A DNA stretch of 64,000 nt, taken from positions 62,001 to 126,000 of the forward strand of contig NZ_DAMACX010000006.1 in assembly GCF_031998825.1 (NCBI RefSeq), read 5' to 3'. Origin of the DNA: Pseudescherichia sp031998825 (GTDB lineage: Bacteria; Pseudomonadota; Gammaproteobacteria; Enterobacterales; Enterobacteriaceae). This document shows, in pieces, positions 26,361 through 34,930 of this stretch. A model generated the notes under the pieces. That model was given only the letters and a program-made list of their open reading frames with translations, did no database searches and was not told the origin of the DNA. Every line of letters starts with the position of its first letter. The stretch's first letter is position 1. Made by a program: the position numbers and the translations under genes.

Positions 26361-26379
26361 TATATCAACTGTTGATATA
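26361..26379. promoter_or_regulatory. perfect 19-bp palindrome upstream of yrbL
   Basis: Arms TATATCAAC and GTTGATATA around a central T. It lies 64 bases before the yrbL ATG at 26443, where an operator would be expected. The bound regulator is unknown; it does not look like a PhoP direct repeat. Confidence 0.6.
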
Positions 26380-26442
26380 GCTCAGTGCATTATTTTCAAA
26401 CTGACAGATTCAGTTTTTATAGGCAAGAGTAAAAAAACTATC

Positions 26443-27024
26443 ATGAAAAAAGAGATTGTATTGACCGATGAATATTTACTGGCAAAAGGTAACGATCGTT
26501 ACGTTTTCCAGCATCCGCATGATAGTAACCTGCTGATCAAAACTGTTATTCCTGGCATTGCGAAATACAAAAGCAAGCTGCGTGAAGTCTATCGGGATGT
26601 CAAAGAGTGCAAGCCGAATACCCAAACAGATTCGCTTTATATGCAACGGCTTGAAGGGCTTGTTGAAACAAACAAAGGCGTAGGGCAAGTCATTGTGAAA
26701 GAGTGCGATGAACAGAGCCGCATCGCGCAAACTCTTTATCAGCTTGCTCTTAACAAAGAGCTTGATGCCAGCAAACTGCAAAAGCTGAATGCTTTTTTAG
26801 CATGGTTTGTTAACACTCGCGTCATTATTAACTCCCTGCATTGTAAAAACATCGTCTACGCCTGGGACAGCGCTCGTCAGGAATATCGCTTTAAGGTCAT
26901 CGATGGTTTCGGTGACAAAACGCTTTTTCAGGTCAGTAAGCTTTCAGAGTCAATACGCGATAGAAATAAAATCAAATGCCTTAAGCGGATGCTCAACGAT
27001 TTGGACCATCTGCAACAAGCGTGA
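26443..27024 (+). CDS. yrbL: YrbL-family protein
   Basis: 193 residues, PhoP-regulatory-network YrbL family (PF10707-like): FQHPHDSNLLIKTVIPGIAK, then the middle MQRLEGLVETNKGVGQVIVKE and late DGFGDKTLFQVSKLS. The family is kinase-fold-like; function unclear, though E. coli yrbL is controlled by PhoP and BasR. I start at 26443 because the protein then aligns with the family; an in-frame ATG at 26341 has GAGGTGG before it but would put the 19-bp palindrome inside the gene. The name is by family; genomic position is not that of E. coli yrbL, so it may be a second copy. Confidence 0.75.
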   Translation: MKKEIVLTDEYLLAKGNDRYVFQHPHDSNLLIKTVIPGIAKYKSKLREVYRDVKECKPNTQTDSLYMQRLEGLVETNKGVGQVIVKECDEQSRIAQTLYQLALNKELDASKLQKLNAFLAWFVNTRVIINSLHCKNIVYAWDSARQEYRFKVIDGFGDKTLFQVSKLSESIRDRNKIKCLKRMLNDLDHLQQA

Positions 27025-27078
27025 TCGCATCAGCAGGTAATCCGATCGGCCATCCTGGGATGGCCGTCGTGTCATCTC

Positions 27079-27810
27079 TTAAACCTGCGCCATTCCACCA
27101 TCAACACAAATCTCTGCGCCCGCGATATAGCTGCTCTCGTCGCTTGCGAGGAAAAACGCAACGTTGGCTACTTCTTCAGGTTGGGCCATTCTGCCCAGGG
27201 GTATGGCGCTCATTATCCCGTTACGCACTTCATCAGACACTGCGGCCATCATTTCAGTATCAACAGGGCCGGGCGCAACAACGTTAACACGGATGCCGCG
27301 CGGGGCAAGTTCACATGTCCAGGTGCGAGCAAAAGAGCGCAGCGCGGCTTTGCTGGCCCCATACACGCCATATCCCGGAGTGCCTATAACATCAGCAATT
27401 GAACCGATGAGGACTACACTGCTGCCGGGGTTCAGCAAAGGCAGTGCTGTTTGCAGGGCAAACACGGGGGAGCGAACGTTCAGGCCAAACGTCTGGTCAA
27501 AATGCGCCTCATTTATCTCCTCAAGCGTGGCGTACTCTGACATTCCAGCATTGATTACCAGAACGTCTATCCGTCCTGATTTTTCTGAAATGGTCTGTAT
27601 GATGCGGCTCAGCTCGCTCTTCTGACTGACATCTGCCCGCAGTGGCATAGCGGTCCCTGATATTTTGCTTCTGGCTGTCTCAAGATCCTCTTCCCGTCGC
27701 GAAGTAAACCAGGTGACCGCCCCCTCGGTTGCTAAACGCTGGCTGATAGCCAGCCCAATCCCTTTAGCGCCACCCAGAACCACCGCGACTTTTTCTTCTA
27801 ATTTGCTCAT
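27079..27810 (-). CDS. short-chain dehydrogenase/reductase
   Basis: 243 residues, classical SDR. Nucleotide-binding GGAKGIG near residue 12, NAG motif (VINAGMS), catalytic Ser in GSIADVIG, and YGASK (Tyr, Lys). C-terminal IAGAEICVDGGMAQV is typical of FabG-like members. TSRRE after beta-2 suggests NADP(H). Start 27810 (MSKLEEK) follows GGGAGAAA. Divergent from an HxlR regulator, a very common redox/aldehyde-response pairing; substrate unknown. Confidence 0.88.
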   Translation of the reverse strand: MSKLEEKVAVVLGGAKGIGLAISQRLATEGAVTWFTSRREEDLETARSKISGTAMPLRADVSQKSELSRIIQTISEKSGRIDVLVINAGMSEYATLEEINEAHFDQTFGLNVRSPVFALQTALPLLNPGSSVVLIGSIADVIGTPGYGVYGASKAALRSFARTWTCELAPRGIRVNVVAPGPVDTEMMAAVSDEVRNGIMSAIPLGRMAQPEEVANVAFFLASDESSYIAGAEICVDGGMAQV

Positions 27811-27843
27811 CTGATTTCTCCCGTTTTGGTAGAAAACAGATGA

Positions 27844-27856
27844 TATAAATTTTATA
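27844..27856. promoter_or_regulatory. candidate HxlR operator
   Basis: Perfect 13-bp AT dyad TATAAATTTTATA between the divergent SDR and HxlR genes, followed by ATACTTA and TATAAGTG half-site-like repeats. Confidence 0.4.
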
Positions 27857-27909
27857 CTTAATATCAATTACGCACTTTTACCATACCAAATATAAGTGAC
27901 TATATCGCT

Positions 27910-28299
27910 ATGCAGGCAGATAACGACAACTCTCTGATAGAAGTAGGAAAAACCCGACCAGTGTTAGAAAACATCACCAATAAATGGTCGATATTAATTC
28001 TCACGGTACTGTGTACAAAACCTTCCCGGTTCAATGAAATTCGCAGACGGCTGGATGGTATTACCCATAAGGCGCTGGCAGATGCGTTGAAACGGCTGGA
28101 GCGAAACGGTTTAGTCCATCGTCAGGTTCTGCCCACGTCGCCTGTAAGCGTGGAATACACGATTACGCCGCTGGCGCAGTCACTACAGCAACCTTTTGTT
28201 GCTCTGGCGAATTGGGCGTTGGAATTCGGTCCGGCTATTGAATTAGCTCAGGCTGAGTACGATCGTGCTCATGCCGGTAAATTACGGACGCCTGCATAG
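27910..28299 (+). CDS. HxlR-family transcriptional regulator
   Basis: 129 residues: HxlR winged helix (LENITNKWSILILTVLCTKP, FNEIRRRLDGITHKALADAL, KRLERNGLVHRQVLPTSPVS, VEYTITPLAQSL). The Cys typical of the N-terminus in redox-sensing members is absent near residue 10; the only Cys is in VLCTKPS. It probably controls the divergent SDR gene. Confidence 0.88.
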   Translation: MQADNDNSLIEVGKTRPVLENITNKWSILILTVLCTKPSRFNEIRRRLDGITHKALADALKRLERNGLVHRQVLPTSPVSVEYTITPLAQSLQQPFVALANWALEFGPAIELAQAEYDRAHAGKLRTPA

Positions 28300-28317
28300 G
28301 GCAAACGTCCGTGACGG

Positions 28318-30870
28318 TCAGGAACGTTTAGTCAGCCGATCGCCGGCGCGTTTTTTTAAGCTGGCCGACAGATAAGGGGCGGTAAGGCTGCGTTCTGCGC
28401 GGCTGACCTCCTCCGGCGTGCCGGATGCGACGATAAGCCCGCCGTTCTCGCCCGAGCCCGGCCCGAGATCAATGACCCAGTCGGCTTCTGCAGCGATCCG
28501 CATATCGTGCTCCGCCATAATCACCGTATCACCGCGTTGGACCATTCTGTCGAGGACTCGCATCAGCTTATCCATATCCGCCGGATGCAGCCCGGTAGAG
28601 GGCTCGTCCAGCAGATAGAGTGTCTTACCCCGCTGCACGCGCTGCAGCTCCCAGGCAAGCTTAATGCGCTGGCATTCACCGCCGGACAGTTCGGTCGCAG
28701 GCTGGCCCAGCGTCAGGTAGCCGAGACCGAGCGAGGCAAGCGCGGCAAGAGAGCGCTGGATAGTGTCATTATCTTCAAATACCGAAATGGCCTCGTCGAC
28801 GGTAAGATCCAGCACGTCCGCTATCGTTCTGTTATGCCACCGCACCTCAAGGGTTTCATCATTATAGCGACGTCCGCCGCAGGAAGAGCATGGCGCGCTT
28901 GCCTCGGGCATGAACAGCAGCTCGATAGTGATCTGTCCCTGGCCCTCGCAGGCGGGGCAGCGACCCGCAGGCAGGTTGAAGGAAAACCGGCTGGCGTTAA
29001 AGCCGCGTTTTTTTGCCTCGTCCGTTTCGGCAAATAGCTTGCGCACGGTGTCAAAAAAGCCGGTATAGGTCGCCAGATTGGATCGCGGCGTCCGCCCGAT
29101 GGGCCGCTGATCGATGCGAACCAGACGCTTAAGAGACGTTCCGCCCGCCGTCATCTTACCCTGCACGTCCGGAACCACGTTATCCTCCTCGGTCACTTCC
29201 TCCTCCGGCGTTTTGTCGAGCCGTTGAAGCAGCGCGGGGAGCACCCGGGCGAGAAGCGTGGTCTTGCCCGAGCCGGACACGCCGGTGATGGCGGTCATCC
29301 GTTCAAGAGGGATTCGGACATCCATTTCGTGAATATTATTACAGGTTATCTGCTCTAGCTTCAGCCAGCGTTCGGGAAGCTGCCGCTGACGCAGGCCCGG
29401 ACGATGCCTGTCAAACAGGTAGCCTGCGGTAGGGGAGCAGGACACCTGTTTAAGACCTGATGGCGTGCCGTTATAGACGATCTCACCGCCCAAACGCCCT
29501 GGGCCCGGTCCCACTTCCGTCAGCCAGTCTGCTTCGGCGATAACGTCCAGATTGTGCTCGACGATGACCAGTGAGTTGCCCGCCTCCAGAAGCAGGCGCA
29601 GAGACTGGAGGAGGGCGCGGACGTCTTCCGGATGCAGGCCAGCCGCAGGCTCATCAAGCACGTAAATCACGCCAAAAAGTCGGGAAATCAGCTGCGTAGC
29701 CAGCCGGATCCGCTGCAGTTCTCCGGACGAGAGCATGGTGGTCCGTCGGCTGAGAGACAGGTGCCCGAGTCCCAGTTTTTCGAGCTGGTCAAGGCGGCCG
29801 CAGATATCGGTCGCCATCCTAATGACGGCTTCCCGCAGCGCGGCTTCGTCAGGCAGCTGCTGAGGACGGCCTTCGGCAAAGGGTAAAAGCAGCGCCTTCA
29901 GCTGCGTAATCGTCAGATCGGCCATCTCGGCAATATCGAGGCCCGCAAACCTGTAGGCCAGCGCATTCTGATTAAGCCGTTTGCCGTGGCATTCGGTGCA
30001 GGGCGCGACGGTAATGAAGCGGGAGAGCCGTTTTTTCACCGACTCCTTTCCACCCGAGTAGCTTTGCAGCAGGTATTTTCTGACGCTGGTGTAGGTTCCG
30101 GTATAGGCAGGTTCGGTGCCTGCCGCGATGGCCTCCTGGCGCTGCTCCGCATTCAGTCCCAAAAAGATGGGTACCGAGGGCTGTTCGTCGGTGAAGATGA
30201 TCCACTCGCGATCTTTCTCAGCCAGCGTCTTCCACGGCGCATCAATGTCGTAGCCCAGCGTTTCCAGAATGGAACGCAGGTTTTTTGCCTGCCAGCCAGC
30301 GGGCCAGGACGCTATCGCCCCTTCGCGAATGCTTAGCGAATCGTCCGGTACCAGCGCGTCGGCTCTTACTTCGTGTACCATGCCCATGCCCTGGCAGGCC
30401 GGACAGGCGCCCTGCGGGTTATTGGGCGAGAAAGATTCCGCTGCCAGAAACGGGACGTCGGCAGGATGGCTACCGGCGCGAGAAAACAGCAGTCTGAGGG
30501 TTACGGAGATCCGCGTCAGGCTGCCGACCGTTGAGCGCTCCTGCGCACCGGCACGGCTCTGTTGTAGGGCAACGGCGGGCGGCAAACCGTCTATACCGTC
30601 CACGTCCGGCGCAGCCGCTTGCTCAATCAGACGCCGCGCGTGGGGTGCGATAGATTCCATAAACCGTCGCTGCGCCTCGGCATAGAGCGTGTCAAACGCC
30701 AGGGAAGATTTACCCGATCCGGATATCCCGGTAAACACCACCATGGCATCGCGGGGAAAGGTAAAGGAAACCTCCTTGAGGTTATGCGTTCTGGCCCCGT
30801 GTACGCTTACGCCAGGGCTGATATCGTGAGTCTTGGCGCTTATCTTTTTTGACGGTTTTACTGATGACAT
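28318..30870 (-). CDS. UvrA-like ATPase, short form
   Basis: 850 residues against 940 for housekeeping UvrA. Two ABC units are present: Walker A GISGSGKSS (near residue 45) and GVSGSGKTT, signatures LSSGELQRIRLATQL and LSGGECQRIKLAWEL, Walker B VIYVLDEPAAGLHP and LYLLDEPSTGLHP. Zinc-module cysteines are seen as CPACQGMG, CTECHGKRL, CPACEGQG and CSSCGGRRY. It belongs to the UvrA2/DrrC-like short group, several of which are linked to resistance to DNA-binding compounds rather than to UvrBC repair. Start 30870 is preceded by AGGGG; the LysR gene lies 61 bases upstream on the same strand and may regulate or accompany it. Confidence 0.85.
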   Translation of the reverse strand: MSSVKPSKKISAKTHDISPGVSVHGARTHNLKEVSFTFPRDAMVVFTGISGSGKSSLAFDTLYAEAQRRFMESIAPHARRLIEQAAAPDVDGIDGLPPAVALQQSRAGAQERSTVGSLTRISVTLRLLFSRAGSHPADVPFLAAESFSPNNPQGACPACQGMGMVHEVRADALVPDDSLSIREGAIASWPAGWQAKNLRSILETLGYDIDAPWKTLAEKDREWIIFTDEQPSVPIFLGLNAEQRQEAIAAGTEPAYTGTYTSVRKYLLQSYSGGKESVKKRLSRFITVAPCTECHGKRLNQNALAYRFAGLDIAEMADLTITQLKALLLPFAEGRPQQLPDEAALREAVIRMATDICGRLDQLEKLGLGHLSLSRRTTMLSSGELQRIRLATQLISRLFGVIYVLDEPAAGLHPEDVRALLQSLRLLLEAGNSLVIVEHNLDVIAEADWLTEVGPGPGRLGGEIVYNGTPSGLKQVSCSPTAGYLFDRHRPGLRQRQLPERWLKLEQITCNNIHEMDVRIPLERMTAITGVSGSGKTTLLARVLPALLQRLDKTPEEEVTEEDNVVPDVQGKMTAGGTSLKRLVRIDQRPIGRTPRSNLATYTGFFDTVRKLFAETDEAKKRGFNASRFSFNLPAGRCPACEGQGQITIELLFMPEASAPCSSCGGRRYNDETLEVRWHNRTIADVLDLTVDEAISVFEDNDTIQRSLAALASLGLGYLTLGQPATELSGGECQRIKLAWELQRVQRGKTLYLLDEPSTGLHPADMDKLMRVLDRMVQRGDTVIMAEHDMRIAAEADWVIDLGPGSGENGGLIVASGTPEEVSRAERSLTAPYLSASLKKRAGDRLTKRS

Positions 30871-30931
30871 GGTTTCCCCTGATAATAAAAGAACTTCAAG
30901 GGTAGACGTGGAGAGGGCATTGAACAACTTG

Positions 30932-31843
30932 CTATAAGGTACTTGCGTGCGCTGCAATAAATTCCCTGAACCATACCTGAGCTGGAGCGTGGTTGCTGCG
31001 TCGATGCCATATCAGATCAAACACGATCTCCGGCAGCGTCAGGGGTGGCGAAAACAGCGTCAGCTGGTGGCTGGTCTGCGAATGGAGTGCCACACGTTTG
31101 AGGATCGTGGCAGCCATACGGGTGCGCGCGATGACCGCTGGCACGGCAAATAGGTGTGGCACTGTTAACACAAGCTTCCGCTGCTTGCCCTGTTGTGCAA
31201 GAGTCTGATCGACGAGGCCATGCAGCTGTCCTTCTGGTGATACCAGCACATGCTGCAGATCCAGGTAGGTCTGCAAATCCATCGACTCCCTTCCAGCCTG
31301 GTGTTCGCGCGATACGACGGTAACGAACTCATCACGCAGCAGCGGTCGGGCTAGAATACGCGCATCCCCATTCGTCGGTGGCACGCCAATGGCCATATCG
31401 ATCGCACCGGCATCAAGCAGATCGACAGCAGCATTGCGGTCATTAAAAGAAACCACATTCAAAGAGACCCCGGGAAAGCGCTGTTCCAACGCGGCCATAA
31501 GCGTCGGAAGCAAGACTACGGTGGGGTAATCCTGCAGGCCCAACTTGAACGTGGCCTGCGCCGTTTCAGGCTGGAAAACAGGCTGCGTAATCATAGCCTG
31601 CTCAATCTGCTGTAGGGCAGCAGCGATGGGGGACGCAAGCTCCCGCGCGCGTGGGGTAGGAATTAACCCCGCATTGCTGCGCTGAAAAAGGGGATCCCCC
31701 AGCAGAATACGCAGCCGGGACAGGGCCGCACTCATCGCCGGCTGGCTTACCCCTGTCTGGATTGCAGCGCGCGTGACGTTGCGTTCGTTCATGAGCGCAT
31801 TGAAAGCCACCAGCAGGTTGAGATCGACACCGTGAAAATCCAT
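30932..31843 (-). CDS. LysR-family regulator (NahR/NodD type)
   Basis: 303 residues. N-terminal LysR helix-turn-helix (VTRAAIQTGVSQPAMSAALS, RLRILLGDPLFQRSNAGLIP) and substrate-binding domain. The start MDFHGVDLNLLVAF is typical of the NodD/NahR/LinR branch, which often senses aromatic compounds. Divergent from the SnoaL-like gene at 31937 with a 93-base gap, and upstream of the UvrA-like gene. Confidence 0.88.
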   Translation of the reverse strand: MDFHGVDLNLLVAFNALMNERNVTRAAIQTGVSQPAMSAALSRLRILLGDPLFQRSNAGLIPTPRARELASPIAAALQQIEQAMITQPVFQPETAQATFKLGLQDYPTVVLLPTLMAALEQRFPGVSLNVVSFNDRNAAVDLLDAGAIDMAIGVPPTNGDARILARPLLRDEFVTVVSREHQAGRESMDLQTYLDLQHVLVSPEGQLHGLVDQTLAQQGKQRKLVLTVPHLFAVPAVIARTRMAATILKRVALHSQTSHQLTLFSPPLTLPEIVFDLIWHRRSNHAPAQVWFREFIAAHASTL

Positions 31844-31936
31844 ATTTCGTATAATGGGTTATATCGGTTATTTGTTGGATTGATTGTAACGCAAGTTTTA
31901 TTCTGCCACCTCCTTAACTGCGGAGTAGAACGTTTT

Positions 31937-32365
31937 ATGAACACCCAGCAATTACGTACCGAACTGGCGGCTGTAGAAACGCTATATCGCGCATTCAGCG
32001 AACAGAATCCCGATCTTGTTGATACCGTACTTGCCCCTGAGTGGGATGACATTCCGTTGGCGCCAGGCCAGGCTCCCGGCCCGGCAGGCATAAAGACCAT
32101 CATCAACATGGTCGTCGCCGCCTTTCCGGACGTGCACATCACTATCCATGACACAATTCAGGAACCTGGCAAGGTCGCCGTGCGCGCCGAGATCGGCGGG
32201 ACCCATTTGGGCGAGCTGTTCGGTATCGCGCCAACCGGTAAAAAGGTGAGTTTCAGACTGCATGAGTTTCATACGGTTGCCAACGGTCTGATCACCACCA
32301 CCTGGCACATGGAAGACTGGTTTGGCCTGTTCCTACAGCTTGGCCAGTTCCCATCGCAGAACTGA
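31937..32365 (+). CDS. SnoaL-like (ester cyclase family) protein
   Basis: 142 residues, NTF2-like cone fold of the SnoaL/ester-cyclase family: LYRAFSEQNPDLVDTVLAPEW, GPAGIKTIINMVVAAFPDV, EIGGTHLGELFGIAPTGKKV and TTTWHMEDWFGLFLQLG. Studied members are polyketide cyclases or hydratases; most bacterial copies like this have no known role. ATG 31937 begins the conserved domain; an extension to 31832 overlaps the LysR start. Divergent from LysR, hence a likely target. Confidence 0.8.
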   Translation: MNTQQLRTELAAVETLYRAFSEQNPDLVDTVLAPEWDDIPLAPGQAPGPAGIKTIINMVVAAFPDVHITIHDTIQEPGKVAVRAEIGGTHLGELFGIAPTGKKVSFRLHEFHTVANGLITTTWHMEDWFGLFLQLGQFPSQN

Positions 32366-32521
32366 TCCTTTTTCACAGACATTCAGCATAGGCTCCGATA
32401 AGCCGTTTACGTGATTCGGTTAAGTCGGATTTTCTAAACTAACGCCTCGGATTATGCTGTTTTGTTTGTAACGCCCGAGAATGTATACCTTGCTGGGAAT
32501 CCCTTTTCTCAGCAGGCAAAC

Positions 32522-32956
32522 ATGAGCACACATACCCGCATTCGCAAATTCAATACGAAAGAGACCTACCCAAACCAGTCGCTGGACAACGATCTTTGCC
32601 AGGCCGTTCGCGCTGGCAATACCGTTTACGTTCGCGGTCAGATTGGTACCGACTTCGACGGCAACCTGGTAGGTCTTGGCGACCCGGCCGCGCAGGCCGA
32701 ACAGGCGATGAAGAACGTGAAACAGCTCCTGGAAGAAGCGGGCAGCGATCTGTCGCACATCGTTAAAACCACCACCTATATCATCGACCCCCGCTATCGC
32801 GAGCCGGTCTATCAGGTCGTCGGCAAATGGCTGAAAGGCGTATTTCCCATCTCTACCGGGCTGGTTATTTCCGGGCTGGGTCAGCCGCAGTGGCTGATGG
32901 AGATTGATGTTATCGCCGTGATCCCCGACGACTGGCAGCCGCAGGCGGGAGCATAA
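32522..32956 (+). CDS. Rid-family protein (not canonical RidA)
   Basis: 144 residues of the RidA/YjgF/UK114 family: VRAGNTVYVRGQIGTDFDGN, then AAQAEQAMKNVKQLLEEAGS, then LSHIVKTTTYIID and LMEIDVIAVIPD. In true RidA an Arg sits at the position after the P-x of the strand before VEV; here the segment reads ISTGLVISGLGQPQ, with no Arg, so classic imine deaminase activity is doubtful and it fits the Rid4-7 groups. First gene of a tight run with the DUF1028 and M20 genes (gaps 3 and 14 bases). Start 32522 follows CAGCAGG. Confidence 0.85.
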   Translation: MSTHTRIRKFNTKETYPNQSLDNDLCQAVRAGNTVYVRGQIGTDFDGNLVGLGDPAAQAEQAMKNVKQLLEEAGSDLSHIVKTTTYIIDPRYREPVYQVVGKWLKGVFPISTGLVISGLGQPQWLMEIDVIAVIPDDWQPQAGA

Positions 32957-32959
32957 ATC

Positions 32960-33634
32960 ATGACCTTATCGATTATTGGCCGCTGCGCGCAAACCGGCCA
33001 GATGGGCATCGCCATTAGCTCGTCCAGCATCGCGGTGGGCGCGCGTTGTCCCTGGCTGCGCAGCCAGGTCGGCGCGGTATCAACCCAAAACATTACGTTA
33101 CCGGCACTTGGGCCGTGCATTCTTGACAGGCTGGAGCAGGGCGAGACTGTCGACACCGCGCTAAAATCCGGGCTCGGCACCGATGAGTACGCTATCTATC
33201 GGCAGGTTACGGTGCTGACGGCTGAGGGACAAAGCGCGTTTTATAGCGGCGAAAAGACGCTCGGTGTTAATAATGCCCTGAGCGGCGAAAACTGCGTGGC
33301 GGCGGGTAATCTGCTGGCAAATACGGATGTCATTATCGCGATGGTAAACGCCTTCGAACAATGCGCAGGCGATCTTGCCGACAGGCTCATCGCCGCGATG
33401 CAGGCGGGTATGCAAGCGGGCGGAGAGGCAGGGCCTGTGCATTCAGCGGCTCTGTCGATTGTGGATGCGCCCGTCTGGCCAGTTGTCGATTTACGTGTCG
33501 ACTGGACGGACGGCGATCCCATAGATGAGCTCAATCAGCTCTGGCAGGCGTATAGGCCGCAGATGCAGGACTATATCACGCGCGCGCTCGATCCCCGCAG
33601 CGCGCCTGGCTACGGCGTGCCGGGCGACGAATAA
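32960..33634 (+). CDS. DUF1028 protein (Ntn-hydrolase-like)
   Basis: 224 residues, DUF1028: starts MTLSIIGRCAQTGQMGIAIS, then SSSIAVGARCPWLRSQVGAV, STQNITLPALGPCILDRLEQG and ends with VDLRVDWTDGDPIDELNQLW, RPQMQDYITRALDP. The family has a four-layer fold like N-terminal nucleophile hydrolases; no reaction is known to me. It often neighbours Rid proteins and amidohydrolases, as here, which hints at hydrolysis of an amide or imine nitrogen compound. Sits 3 bases after the Rid gene. Confidence 0.87.
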   Translation: MTLSIIGRCAQTGQMGIAISSSSIAVGARCPWLRSQVGAVSTQNITLPALGPCILDRLEQGETVDTALKSGLGTDEYAIYRQVTVLTAEGQSAFYSGEKTLGVNNALSGENCVAAGNLLANTDVIIAMVNAFEQCAGDLADRLIAAMQAGMQAGGEAGPVHSAALSIVDAPVWPVVDLRVDWTDGDPIDELNQLWQAYRPQMQDYITRALDPRSAPGYGVPGDE

Positions 33635-33648
33635 CGCAAGGAGAGGTG

Positions 33649-34800
33649 ATGATAACCAGTCGCAAACTGCTGGAGCAGCTGGTGGCGTTTGACACCACCA
33701 GCCGCGAATCCAACCTGGCGCTGATTGACTTTGTCAGGCGCTACTTAACCGATCTCGGCGTCCACTGTGAGCTGATTCATAATGCCGAGCGCAGCAAAGC
33801 CAATCTCTATGCGCGGCTGGGTCCGGCAGGCTGCGGCGGCGTGATGCTCTCCGGCCACAGCGATGTGGTGCCGGTGGATGGGCAGAACTGGAGCGTACCA
33901 CCGTTTGCTCTAACTGAGCGAGACGGCAAGCTGTACGGCCGCGGCACGGCGGACATGAAAGGCTTTATCGCCTGCATGCTGGCGGCGGTCCCGCATTTTC
34001 TTGCACAGCCGCTGGCGCAGCCGCTGCATCTGGCGATCTCCTATGACGAGGAGGTCGGGTGCCTGGGCGTGCGCACCTTGCTGGATGCGCTGGCGGGCCG
34101 TCCGGATAAGCCCGACATCTGCCTGATTGGTGAACCCACCGAACTACAGCCGGTGCTCGGCCACAAAGGCAAGCTCGGCGTTCGTTGTGAAGTGCAGGGC
34201 GCGGCCTGCCATTCGGCCTATGCGCCGCAGGGCGTCAATGCTATTGAATACGCCGCAAAGCTGATCCACCGCCTTACGGTGATAGGCCAGCGGCTAGCCG
34301 CGCCGGAACGTCAGGATCCGCGTTTCGATCCGCCGTTTACGACGGTGCAAACCGGCGTGATTCAGGGCGGACGGGCGCTGAATATCGTGCCTGCCGACTG
34401 TACGTTTGACTTCGAAGTGCGCACCTTGCCGCAGGATGACGCGCAGCAGGTGGCGCAGGAGCTGGAAGGTTACGCCCAGCGGGAACTGCTGCCGCACATG
34501 CACGCCGTAAACACTGACGCCGCCATTCGCTTTTATCCCATCAGCGGCTATCCCGGTTTGGATACCGCCGCGCACAGCGCCGCCGCGCGGCTGATTGCTC
34601 ATCTCACCGATTCTGACCTCTTTAGCACCGTGGCATTCGGTACGGAAGGCGGACTTTTCCATCAGGCCGGTATCCCCAGCGTGATCTGCGGGCCGGGCAG
34701 TATGGCGCAGGGCCATAAGCCCGATGAGTTTATCACTGTTGAACAGCTAGCCGCCTGCGATGCCATGCTGCGCCGTCTTGCCGCATGGATGTGTCAATAA
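33649..34800 (+). CDS. M20 amidohydrolase (acetylornithine deacetylase-like)
   Basis: 383 residues, dizinc M20 peptidase/ArgE family. Metal-site motifs: GHSDVVPVDG (His, Asp), YGRGTADMKGF (bridging Asp), SYDEEVGCLG (catalytic Glu-Glu), GEPTEL, and the late GTEGGLFHQAG with the final His ligand. It removes an acyl group from an N-acyl amino acid or related amide. It is not the biosynthetic argE (which is beside argCBH); context suggests a catabolic substrate brought in by the ABC importer. I take ATG 33649 (AAGGAG five bases upstream) over the GTG at 33646. A strong terminator follows. Confidence 0.88.
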   Translation: MITSRKLLEQLVAFDTTSRESNLALIDFVRRYLTDLGVHCELIHNAERSKANLYARLGPAGCGGVMLSGHSDVVPVDGQNWSVPPFALTERDGKLYGRGTADMKGFIACMLAAVPHFLAQPLAQPLHLAISYDEEVGCLGVRTLLDALAGRPDKPDICLIGEPTELQPVLGHKGKLGVRCEVQGAACHSAYAPQGVNAIEYAAKLIHRLTVIGQRLAAPERQDPRFDPPFTTVQTGVIQGGRALNIVPADCTFDFEVRTLPQDDAQQVAQELEGYAQRELLPHMHAVNTDAAIRFYPISGYPGLDTAAHSAAARLIAHLTDSDLFSTVAFGTEGGLFHQAGIPSVICGPGSMAQGHKPDEFITVEQLAACDAMLRRLAAWMCQ

Positions 34801-34823
34801 AGGTGACGTTGTCACCTTTTTCT
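34798..34823 (+). terminator. intrinsic terminator after the M20 gene
   Basis: AAAGGTGAC-GTT-GTCACCTTTTT: perfect stem with T run, closing the Rid-DUF1028-M20 transcript and separating it from the ATPase operon. Confidence 0.9.
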
Positions 34824-34930
34824 CTGCTTTACCTTTTCCAAACGCCAGCTTCAGGAAGCACTAACCGCGTGATGCGCGCTTAACCCGTATGCTGGTGACA
34901 CGCATTCGATAGCCCGTTTCTGGAGAGTCC

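Noticed and set aside
26341..26442. 34-residue extension of the YrbL-like protein
   Set aside because: Extension has no family match and contains the perfect palindrome; start at 26443 fits the family, though GAGGTGG before 26341 leaves some doubt.
33649..34800. Biosynthetic argE
   Set aside because: Not beside argCBH and embedded in a transporter/catabolic cluster; only family-level similarity.
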